Below, one piece after another: positions 55,186-64,000 of a stretch of 64,000 bases of DNA. The notes beneath the pieces are model-generated. The model had not been told where the DNA came from, did not search any database, and was given only the letters and a program-made list of their open reading frames with translations. Made by a program: the position numbers and the translations under genes. The stretch comes from Canna indica. Lineage: Eukaryota > Streptophyta > Magnoliopsida > Zingiberales > Cannaceae. The first letter of the stretch is position 1. Every line of letters begins with the position of its first letter. The stretch spans positions 23,816,001 to 23,880,000 of the forward strand of contig CP136893.1 of the NCBI GenBank assembly GCA_034359265.1, written 5' to 3'.

Positions 55186-57341
55186 CACTTATATATGGTA
55201 TCCAATGCTTATTTGTTACATTAAGCTTTAATGCATTTTAGGCTTTTAACGGCTATATATTATATTTTTTAAATGACAAATGATCAAATACTATTTTTTA
55301 AAAAATGTGGTTTTGAAGCTTGCTGTGAACACCCCCACATGTTAACCGTAATGGTCCAAAGGACCCAAATTGGTGCCCCAAACCATAACTTGAAACCTTG
55401 TCATGAGCCAATCATAGAGGGTCAGCCTTGTTATAATTGTAAAGTTGTTGCATTGGTAGGAGCCTAGTACACTGGGATCATCATTTTTTTATGAGCTAAA
55501 CACACCCTCCTTCTAAATTATCTACTCTCTTATGTAAACTTCCAAAAATCTAATCGCTTCATAATTTATTTTTTCTAGTTTTCTATCTTTATTGCCTGTC
55601 ACAACCTACTCTGCATCAGATTTGCATTACACTTACACTGATTTATAACCATGAAGATTAACTAACAGCTATTACAAAAAGTTCAAATAACAAACATTAT
55701 GTGTTATCATCTTCAATATTAACAAATGGAGAAGGCATGCATTGTTGAGAAAGGAAAGAGAGATATGGCAGAAAGAGATCCACGGATCATATAGAAAGCA
55801 ACATGATTAAGTCAATACACCCCAAACTTCTGGGCGAAAAGTTTGCCATAAATACCCAATTTATAACAAAATATAGTAAAGAAATACTCTTTAACACCGA
55901 AGACTCACTCTGGTAAAAGCACTCTTGATAGAAGAAGAAAATATATGCCTCGGTTTGGTCCGCATCCAATGAGTCTGTTACCTGCTTCAAAAAAAAGTAT
56001 AATTCACATTAAATTTGTAGTTAATATCCAAAAAATAAAAATTCTAGCTTTCACTATTTGGTTTGGTTTCCAGTAAATTTACCACATATATGAGTTCTAT
56101 GAAAAGCTATTTTCATGCACACCAAGAATTTTTATTCTTGTGGATGCATAATTATAGAACCATAAGCAGCTTTTGAAAAGATCTACTTTGGATGACTTTG
56201 ATAAAAACAAAATCTAAAACAAACAATTGGTCATTTTCTTCAAGTAAGATCCTTCGAGTAAGCATTGCCACTGTTATCATCTCTGTTATCAAAGATGGTC
56301 CCTGAAATAATATACAAAACATAAATTGTTAATTTTAGATATAAGTTAACATAAGTTAGCATAAATGGATATCATATTTGTTTCAGATATTTATGGCATG
56401 CCAAGATTTGTTTCTAAAACTAGATAAGAACTTATAATAATTAAGGAGATTATTAAAAATACTACAATCAAGTACGAATGTTGTTTGATATAAACAATGA
56501 GATTGAAAAATACACATTTCTTCTGATCTTGATTATTGAAATACATATCCTTTTAACATTAATGTATTTCTTCACAATCTACTCAACTTGTACATACCAG
56601 CAGTAGATATCTAATTTAACTTTTCCTATGATCATTATGTTGTAGCTTGAGCATTCTCTTTAATGTGAGCATTCTCCCAATATTAACCAATAAATTTTTC
56701 ACACCAAAATTATGAAAAAAAATGAAGGACAAACGGGACAAACTAGCAATATTTTGAGAGCTAAAAAAAGAAACCACAAGTAAAACCGGACAAACCACCA
56801 CAAGTAAAACTGGATAGCTAAAAAAAAGAAAAAAAAAATCTTGAGAGATAGAGTTTCATGAGAGGAGGAAGGAAGCGACAAACCACATATCAGATGGCTT
56901 TGGTGGCAGCGACGAGAAGCAAATTGAGGAGGCATATAGGCACGGAGCAGCGACGAGAAGTAGATCGGGTTCCAAGCTTATGCAGCAGGTGACAACATTG
57001 ACGGGTTCGTCGAGCAGTAGCAAGGGATGAGTTCAACGAGAAGCAACGGCAGGGCGCACGGAGCAGCAATAGGCGGTGGGTTCGTTGAGCAGTGACGGGT
57101 TCGGCGAGCAGTGGGCACAGGAGGGAGGGTGCGGGAGATTGGGTTGGTCGGCTGAAAAAAAAGAGGGATTAGTGTTGATCGGCTGAAAAAAAGTGAGGGA
57201 AGAAAATTAAAATGAGGACTTTTAAAATTAGTTGGCAAAATTATCGACGGATTTGGTTCCGTTGGTAAATTTGTCGGCAAGACTAATAAAATAGCTCCGT
57301 CGGTAAATAATCCTTCGGCGAAAGTCAAATTTCTTGTAATG
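55186..57341. other. CACTA right arm, no gene seen
   Basis: AT-rich to about 56850. Then an imperfectly repetitive segment (56870-57130) rich in GAGCAGYGACGRG and GGGTTCGTCGAGCAG units, then subterminal GTCGGTAAAT-type repeats and the terminus. No transposase domain recognised. Confidence 0.65.
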
Positions 57342-57576
57342 CAATCGCAATATGATTAGAATTTATTAAGATAAAAATTCCACTGAATAAACTTATATTT
57401 TATTTCAAATTTGTTTAGATCTTGAAAAGGAAAGTGTAAATTTGAACTTTGTAATTCAATTAGTTCACAACTAGCTTTATCAATTAAATCATAATTAACC
57501 TTACCTAGAAAACCAGAAAAATACAAACATCTAGTAAACACTATAATCACTAATTTTTTGTGCATGATTTTAGTTA

Positions 57577-57628
57577 AATCTTGGTTGCTGGATTCAAAGT
57601 CATGAGTGGTACCCATAACCAAAAATCC
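57577..57628 (-). pseudogene. tRNA-Gln-like fragment
   Basis: Anticodon loop with UUG and part of the T side. The 3' part is replaced by spacer and the 5' part is scrambled. Confidence 0.5.
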
Positions 57629-58162
57629 AATCACAATATTGTTAGAATTAACTAAGATAAAAATTCCATTGAATAAACTTATATTTTTCAAATTTGTTTA
57701 GATCTCGAATAGGAAAGTGCAAATTTCCACATTGCAATTCTATTAATTCATAATTAACCATATTAATTCAATCATAATTAAACTTACCAAGAAAATCAAA
57801 AAAATACAATCATCTAATAAACACTGCAATCACTAATTTTGTTTTGCGTGATTTTAGTCAAATAGAGATTTAATTAATTTCTTTTACAAGCATCTAATAT
57901 TTAAAGGTCGAATAATAATTCCACCGAATAAACTTACTTATATTTTATTTCGAATTTGAAATATATCACAATATTGTTAGAATTAATTAAGATAAAAATT
58001 CTATTGAATAAACTTATATTTTGTTTCAAATTTGTTTAGATCTCAAATAGGAAAGTGTAAGAATACATATATCTAATAATTTCTGCAATCACTAATTTGT
58101 TTTGAATAATTTTAATCAAATACAAATTTAATAAATCTCTTTTACAAGCATATAGTATTTAA

Positions 58163-58234
58163 AGGTCCTACCGGGGGTCAAACCCAAGTCGCTGGATTGA
58201 AAGTTCAAAGTGCTAACCACTACACCATAGAACC
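58163..58234 (-). pseudogene. tRNA copy with anticodon TTC on a Gln scaffold
   Basis: 72 nt. Acceptor perfectly paired (GGTTCTA with TAGGACC), D arm at consensus (TGGTGTAGTGGTTAGCAC) and T stem paired with G-U. The loop is CTTTCAA, so the anticodon is TTC (Glu codon GAA) and not TTG. The T loop TTTGACC departs from TTCGA. It may be expressed or not. Confidence 0.7.
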
Positions 58235-58509
58235 AATCGCAATAAAATTAGAATTAATTAAGATAAAAATTCCACTTAATAAACTTATATTTTATTTCAA
58301 ATTTGTTTAGATCTTGAATAGGAAAGTGTAAATTTGCACTTTGTAATTCAATTAATTCATAATTAGCCTTATCAATTAAATCATAATTAACCTTACCTAG
58401 AAAACCAAAAAAATACAAACATCTAATAGATACTATAATCACTAATTTGTTGTGCATGATTTTAGTCAAATAGAGATTTAATTAATTTATTTTACAAACA
58501 TCTAATATA

Positions 58510-58575
58510 TATCGAGAGTCAAATCCAGGTCGCTGGATTCAAAGTCATTAGTGGTAACCACTATACCATAGAACC
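58510..58575 (-). pseudogene. tRNA-Gln-like copy lacking 3' acceptor strand (class epsilon)
   Basis: 5' acceptor strand and UUG loop kept. 3' strand lost. Confidence 0.65.
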
Positions 58576-59273
58576 AATCACAATAATGTTAGAATTAATT
58601 GAGATAAAAATTTCATTGAATAAACTTATATTTTATTTCGAATTTGTTTAGATCTCGAATAGGAAAGTGCAAATTTGCATATTGCAATTCTATTAATTCA
58701 TAATTAACCTTATCAATTAAATCATAATTTATCTTACCTAAAAAATAAATAAAAAATAATTATCTAATAATTTAATACCAGCTAAATTATTTTGTGTATA
58801 TTTATTTCAGCGGGTTGCGTGTGACGCGAGATGGCGCGCGCGGGTTTGAGCATTGATGCTTAGCTTAAGGTGAGACCCGATTACTCTAAAAATTTTCTTG
58901 ATTAAAATAGAAGAGGTAAAATATTTTATGTGTCACGTAGTTAAAAAGGACTTCGAGGGGAATCCATCGGTTCAACCGGATCCGAATTTGGACTTAGTTC
59001 GGGTGACATAGAGAATGTTTAGTGAACCACTTAAGTTAGAGGCAGATTTATAATTTCAGCCCAAGTTATTGGAAAAAAAATATATATAATAAAATCCCTG
59101 TCACCTAGGGGGGGTACGGCACTGTAGCCGCACGCAACCAGAGGCGCTTGGGAGAGAAGGGGCAGCGACCAAGGTTTTGAGCGGAGTGTCCGATCCGGCC
59201 GGAAACTCGCGAATCGTCGGCGTCGAGCATCAATAGGCCTTCCCTACTCCTTGTTTTCTCCGATTTCTTCCCG

Positions 59274-60951
59274 GTGAGTGGTTAGATTCTTGCCAAGTCA
59301 TGGTTTCTCCCCTCACCTTGCTGCCCCTCACCATTAAGAAATCTGAGGATTTCTTTGAGGAGTTTAATTCTTCTTTCAATTGGGGTTGATTGTGGATTCT
59401 TATTTGAAATTTGGGATTCAAAGTGTTCAATTACTGGGCATTGGAGATCTGATTTTTTGTGTGGAGGCCGCCTACTGTCAATTAGGTTTTCTTGTTAATT
59501 GGCTTTCTTTCATGGTTGTATGATTGACATTCTTATTAGGTAGATTTTAATCTTGGGTTAATTGGTAAACGTGGTTGCATATAGCAAATGATGAACCTGG
59601 AAATTTCTTTCGTGAATTGCCTCATATCCCTTCTTCTTGTGGCCGGCTGCATGGTGTAGGTAGGTGTAAATGAAATATTAAATTAGTAAGTCCTTGTTTG
59701 ATTAAGATGTAAGAGTACATGTTCGGGAGATTAGTGTGGAATGAGGGAAGGAAAAGAGGGAGGAAAAGAGGGAGGGGTTGTGCGGTAGCCCTATTAGGTT
59801 GTTAAAGCCTTGTATTCCTTAATCTCTTTACTTTAGCATCTACTATTATTGCAAGTTAATTTGGCATGGAAATTTTATCTATGTCTAAGTTTTAGTAGAC
59901 AGGAAGTGTTTGAATGCTAAGTTAAAGACCCCTTCTTGAGATCGCATGCTTTAGGTGCATGAAATCTGATATTTGGGTTGGCTTTTTAATTGTCAATTGT
60001 TGAATTTCTATTCGCTGAAATTACCATGTAATAGTGCTGAAATTATATATAAAAATGATGCTGCAATGATGTGCATGATGCTGGTTATACATGCTAAAAT
60101 TGCATGGTTATTATTAAATATGTGCTGAAATTATACATGATAATATGCTAAATTGTTTTAGCAATTTGGGTAACCAGTTTAACGTGGAAGGTACTGATAT
60201 AATCTATCGATCTTCGTGTAAGATATATTTTGAAAACATAGAAAGTACTTTGAGGACTTGAACAGTAACGTGTGGTTAGGGAATGGATGATTCAGTAGGC
60301 TGGGGTTTTCGTGGCACATGTTAATCGGGCCGTATGTAGACCGAGTGGTACGCATAGTGTACGAACGATCATGGGTCGGAGGGCCTTCCCGACCGGGTGG
60401 GTCGGTTCTAGAGGGCCTTCCTAGACCAATGACCTGAGCAAAGATGTAGTGGTCACTGGTTCTAGAGGGCCTTCCTAGACCAGTGAACCCGAGCAGAAAA
60501 ATAGTTGGGTACTGAGTCTAGAGGGCCTTCCTAGACCAGTGACCCGAGTAGAGATAAAGTATGCACTGGTGCTAGAGGGCCTTCCTAGACTAGTGACCCG
60601 AGTAGAGATAAAGTATGCACTGGTGCTAGAGGGCCTTCCTAGACCAGTGACCTGAGTAGAGATACAATGGTACTGGTTCTAGAGGGCCTTCCTAGACCAG
60701 TGTACCCGAGGGGGAGAGGCAGTTGGACACTGAGTCTAGCGGGCCTTCCTAGATCAGTGAAACTGAGGAAAGTAACTAATTGGGATTCAGAACTTAGAAA
60801 GTGCTTCCCGTAGAGTCGGATGGAATTGTTTTCCTTACATGTATAACTTGATATATTGTATGCACTGCCATTATTGAATTCCATTTCCTAAGGATTGGGA
60901 AACCATTCACTGAGTTTTATACTCACGTTTACTCACATGTTTGTTTTGCAG
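59274..60951 (+). other. Intron-like segment within the LTR
   Basis: Donor CCCG|GTGAGTGGTTAG at 59274 and acceptor TTTGTTTTGCAG|AGCG at 60951, 1678 nt apart, enclosing the minisatellite at 60375-60770. A TATATATAATA box lies about 190 bp upstream of the donor. Confidence 0.5.
60375..60770. repeat. Minisatellite, about 50-58-bp unit, 7 copies
   Basis: Units contain CTAGAGGGCCTTCCTAGACC followed by AGTGACCCGAG. The core resembles the minisatellite of the LTR at 37350-37670. Confidence 0.85.
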
Positions 60952-61390
60952 AGCGTGACCCTGAGGTATGGCGCAGCTGATGAGGACGGACTCCGGTAGC
61001 GATCTCGTGAGCTGGTTGGCGTAGTCGAGTCTAGTTGAGTCGAGTCCTGTTTGCTAACTAAGACATTATAGTCTTTAGAGTGTCATGGAGTTGTTTAAAC
61101 TTTTGTTGAATCATTTTTGTGAGATATCTGGTATGTGGATTGTGTCTTTATCACTGGTGTTGCTATTTGATTATTTCCTAGTTATGTTATAGACACCTGG
61201 TTTTCAAGTTATACCTATTTAAATGTTTGTATAATGGGTTAGGCTTCGGGGTGCTTGACTGCACTCTGGCCGGTCACGTGACTAAATTTTGGGGCGTGAC
61301 AAATAAACACTGCAATCACAAATTTTGTTTTGCATGATTTTAGTCAAATAGAAATTTAATTAATTTCTTTTACAAGCATCTAATGTTTAA

Positions 61391-61455
61391 AAGTCCTACC
61401 GGGAGTCAAAACTAGGTCAATAGATTCAAAGTCCTAACAACTGCACCAAAGAATC
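61391..61455 (-). pseudogene. tRNA-Gln-like copy with anticodon-side deletion
   Basis: 65 nt. About 7 nt lost between anticodon and D arm (plus-strand AAGTCCTAACAAC). Confidence 0.6.
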
Positions 61456-61657
61456 AATGATGATTTACTTAGAATTAATTAAGATAAAAATTCCACTGAA
61501 TAAACTTACTTATATTTTATTTCGAATTTGTTTAGATCTCGAATAGGAAAGTGTAAAAATATAAATATCTAATAAACACTGCAATCACTAATCTATTTTG
61601 CATGATTTTAGTCAAATAGAAATTAATTAATTTCTTTTACAAGCATATAATATTTAA

Positions 61658-61728
61658 AGGTGCTACCGAGATTCGAACCCCGTCGCAAAAATTATTATCT
61701 AAAGTACTAACCACTACACCACAAAACC
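61658..61728 (-). pseudogene. tRNA-like copy with replaced anticodon arm
   Basis: 71 nt. The T arm carries a good B box (GGTTCGAATCT), but the anticodon-arm region is diverged (plus-strand CAAAAATTATTATCTAAAG) with no UUG loop. Confidence 0.6.
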
Positions 61729-62002
61729 AATAATTATATAATTAGATTTAATTAAGATAAAAATTTCACCAAATAAAATTATATTTTATTTAAAAAAAAA
61801 TTAGATATTGAATAGGAAAGTGTAAATTTGCTCATTGCAATTCAATTAATTCATAATTAGCCTTATCAATTAAATCATAATAAATGTTACCTAGAAAACC
61901 AAAAAAATATAAACATCTATTGAACACTATAATCATTAATTTGTTGTGCATGATTTTAATTAAATAGAGATTTTTTTTTTTTTTTTACAAGCCTCTAATA
62001 TT

Positions 62003-62068
62003 TACCAAGAGTCGAATCTAGGTCACTGGATTCAAAGTGCTGTGTGCTAACCAGTGCACTATAGAACC
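62003..62068 (-). pseudogene. tRNA-Gln-like copy lacking 3' acceptor strand (class epsilon)
   Basis: UUG loop retained. Anticodon stem mutated and 3' strand lost. Confidence 0.6.
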
Positions 62069-62348
62069 AATCACAATATTATTATAATTAATTAAGATTA
62101 AAATTCATTTGAATAAACTTATATTTTATTTCAAATTTGTTTAGATCTCTAATAGGAAAGTGTAAATTTGCACAACGCAATTCAATTAATTTATAATTAA
62201 CCTTATCAATTAAATCATAATTAACCTTACCTGAAAAATAAAAAAAAATACAAACATCTAACAAACACTACCATCACTAATTTTGTTTTGTATGATTTTA
62301 GTCAAATAGAGATTTAATTATTTTCTTTTACAAAAATCTAATATTTAA

Positions 62349-62420
62349 AAGTCCCACCTAGAGTCAAACCCAGGTCATTGGGTTCAAAGTCCAGAGTGCT
62401 AACCACTTCACCAAAGAAAT
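62349..62420 (-). pseudogene. tRNA-Gln(UUG)-like copy (last of array)
   Basis: 72 nt with UUG loop. The 5' strand is degraded (plus-strand CACCAAAGAAAT), as expected at an array edge. Confidence 0.6.
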
Positions 62421-62455
62421 AATCACAGTTTAATTTGAATTAATTAAAATAAATA

Positions 62456-63714
62456 TCTTGTTGAATAAAGATATATCTTATCCTACGTTTTTTAGATTTT
62501 AATTAAGAAGATTGGATAAGACAAGATTTTCAAATCCTAAATTCATTTTGGTTTCATATAAGGAAGTTGGATATTAATAATTTAATAATTAAACTGGATT
62601 TTACTAATTTTTTATTTTAAAAATTATGAAATAAAATTTAAATCATTAATTTTGACATAACAATATAATTTTTTTTGCAAAATATCCCCTAAAAATTGAA
62701 TCAAAGTTTCCTATCACAAATATGAATGCATAAAAAAAATACTTTAAAAAAAAATTATATATACAATAACAGGTGGCATTTTGAATTTTTTTTCTTAATG
62801 AGAAACAAAATTGAGTTTATTTCAATACAATATATATTTATTTAAAAATAAAAGTTAAATTTTAATCTTTTTTCTTAGAAAAATATTTTTTTCTTCGTAA
62901 ACAAGCGAATGGCCTGATCAGGCCGATTGCACAAGTGATGTTTGTTGTGACATCTTTTTCTTCGCATCTCGGGCGGCACCGATTGTGTGATTGCAAGCGA
63001 TGTTTGTTGCGACATCACGAGTAGTGCTAGTTGTGAATAGGAATGACAAACAATTTGATTAATCGTTTTATATATGAATGACCGAAACTAAAACATTTAT
63101 AAGTTCACTATCCGAAACCAAAAGTTAAATCGATTGTTTTTTAAATTGCTATATGAAGTCAAAACTGATTAAATATTGAATATTTGATAGTTAACCAAAC
63201 AACATTAATCAGTTCAGGTAGATGATGTTATCCCTTATTAAATTAATAAATGTTTACTAAATGATTAATCAATTACTAAAAAATAAAATAATTTTTTTTA
63301 CAAAAGTTGAAACTTTTGAAAAGCCCTTGTGGAAGTATAAGAGTGATTATTAAATGAAAATATTCCAAGCCAAAAGTGAACCAAACAACATAAAGTATAC
63401 CCCAAGCCATGTTTTTATCCAAATAAATAAATTATATATTATTAATATATAAGTAAAACTACTTTCAATTATCGGTTAACCGTGAAGTGATAACTGAAAT
63501 CGAACTGATTTTAAATGGTTTTGTAAACCTACTAACATAAACTGAAACTGAACCACAAAAGTACTATCTATAACTGAACTTTGCAATTTGATTAGGCTAA
63601 CTGATTTTAGTTGCCACCCATAGTTTGTGCAATCGTGAGTGGCCTTGATTGCACAATTGCGCAAGGCTGATGTGTCCTATATAAGTAAATGAGTAAATAC
63701 CAAAAAAGACACGA
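62456..63714. other. AT-rich unassigned sequence
   Basis: No gene recognised. It contains two related GATGTTTGTTGYGACATC stretches (62935-63020) and repeated CGAAACTAAAA / CTGAAACTGAACC-like motifs (63070-63580) reminiscent of the interiors of small hAT-type elements, but I cannot define termini. Confidence 0.4.
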
Positions 63715-63762
63715 ACTTTGCTCAAGATAAATACTCAAGATAAGACTATACAGCAAGGGCAG

Positions 63763-63849
63763 GAGGCAACCTGGGAGGTAGAGCAAGACATGAAGGAAAA
63801 GTACACTTATTTGTTTGAGGATTTGGTAAGTCTCTTTTTGTTTCACTAA
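63763..63849 (+). pseudogene. C-terminal tail of a Gypsy polyprotein
   Basis: A 28-codon piece starting EATWEVEQDMKEKYTYLFED and ending at a stop, homologous to EATWEVKRDMRERYP in the other Gypsy element. It is followed by AAAATTCGAGGTTAAG, typical of the Tekay-like 3' untranslated sequence. Confidence 0.75.
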
Positions 63850-63870
63850 AAATTCGAGGTTAAGTTTTCC

Positions 63871-63884
63871 TTAAGGAGGACGAT
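63871..63884 (+). other. Gypsy polypurine tract
   Basis: TTAAGGAGGACGAT directly before the LTR start. Confidence 0.75.
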
Positions 63885-64000
63885 TGTAATACCCGCAATT
63901 TTAATGGAATTTTTATCTTGTGTTTTAGCAGGACATTTCGGAGGCGCATCAGAGCGGGTCGAGCAAATCGCTAGAAGGCGCGATTGAAGGTACGGCCCAG
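63885..64000 (+). mobile_element. Start of a Gypsy 3' LTR (cut by window end)
   Basis: Begins TGTAATACCCGCAATTTTAA just after a polypurine tract, and runs to the window edge. Same end type as the other long LTRs. Confidence 0.8.

Larger units (their letters stand above)
48088..57341. mobile_element. CACTA-like DNA transposon (non-autonomous), with nested Copia
   Basis: Left terminus CAATACAAAAAAGT, right terminus (reverse strand) CATTACAAGAAATTT, both decayed forms of the plant CACTACAAGAAA terminus. A 3-bp duplication CAA flanks it (48085-48087 and 57342-57344), and the satellite resumes on each side. Subterminal regions are dense in GTCGGTAATACC-type repeats (48110-48400 and 57240-57320). 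Without the nested Copia it is about 4 kb. No transposase recognised. Confidence 0.8.
57342..58770 (-). repeat. tRNA-Gln satellite array, block 4
   Basis: Resumes after the CACTA-like insertion. Two full-size or near full-size tRNA-derived copies and a fragment. A further monomer is collapsed at 57900-57960, where only six nucleotides of the tRNA 3' end remain. Confidence 0.87.
58771..61301 (+). mobile_element. Solo LTR (2.5 kb)
   Basis: Starts TTTAATACC (a TG to TT change from the TGTAATACC family start), ends GGGGCGTGACA, and is flanked by AATAA on both sides (58766-58770 and 61302-61306) inside a satellite spacer. Related to the LTR at 35751-38254. No coding domains. Confidence 0.88.
61302..62455 (-). 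repeat. tRNA-Gln satellite array, block 5 (array edge)
   Basis: Four increasingly divergent copies, then the repeat fades into non-repetitive AT-rich DNA at about 62455. Includes a T-run (about 61972-61986) in a spacer. Confidence 0.85.

Noticed and set aside
56978..57328. A 116-codon frame in the CACTA right arm
   Set aside because: It overlaps the subterminal repeats and imperfect GAGCAGTGACGGG units; the composition reflects repeats and no transposase motif is present.
60375..60770. CRISPR array
   Set aside because: Eukaryotic retrotransposon context. The units are adjacent minisatellite repeats without unique spacers of constant length, and there are no cas genes.
192..62420. Fully functional tRNA-Gln genes
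   Set aside because: Every copy I read has at least one defect in acceptor, anticodon stem or T loop, or a deletion, and none has a close T4 terminator. A covariance-model scan could still rescue a few.

Overview
This is nuclear DNA from a flowering plant, and it looks like repeat-rich heterochromatin. The window consists almost entirely of nested LTR retrotransposons, solo LTRs, CACTA transposon remnants and an unusual tandem repeat. I find no host protein-coding gene. The plant assignment rests on Sirevirus-type Copia elements, Tekay-like Gypsy elements with very long LTRs, plant-type CACTA ends and a plant-type tRNA-Gln(UUG) sequence. The species cannot be named from the sequence. Layout: the base layer is an AT-rich satellite whose monomers (about 240-350 bp) each carry a minus-strand tRNA-Gln(UUG) gene or remnant. 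It occupies 1-1705, 4281-10954, 44508-48087, 57342-58770 and 61302-~62455. I count 47 tRNA-derived copies. Most are clearly mutated, and some have lost the anticodon arm or the 3' acceptor strand. Between about 4.3 and 8.9 kb the copies fall into diagnostic classes that recur in a fixed order (beta-gamma-delta-alpha, about 1.15 kb), which is a higher-order repeat. The satellite is broken by large insertions with readable target-site duplications (TSDs): a solo LTR (1706-4280, TTTGT); a full Gypsy element on the minus strand (10955-44507, CCTAA); a CACTA-like element (48088-57341, CAA); and another solo LTR (58771-61301, AATAA). The Gypsy element is itself a nest. Its 3' LTR contains a second LTR (11767-18695, TCTCA). 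That LTR holds a 524-bp TRIM next to a solo LTR (together 12653-16747, flanked by CTAAC), and one end of that pair carries a 979-bp tandem duplication. Its integrase region is split by a minus-strand Sirevirus (21239-38923, GCCAT). The Sirevirus LTR received a plus-strand Sirevirus (21914-29707), and its interior received two solo LTRs (32320-34871, CCAAG; 35751-38254, CCTAC). The CACTA-like element carries a decayed minus-strand Copia element (50004-55180). From about 62.5 kb the sequence is AT-rich and unassigned until the 3' tail of another plus-strand Gypsy element, whose 3' LTR starts at 63885 and runs off the window. No element has an intact polyprotein; all show stops, frameshifts or deletions. 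The two observations I think most deserve a second look are the tRNA-Gln satellite with higher-order structure, and an intron-like architecture (GTGAGT-type donor, TTTTGCAG-type acceptor, about 1.5-1.7 kb apart, often enclosing a minisatellite) shared by six long LTRs of related families.
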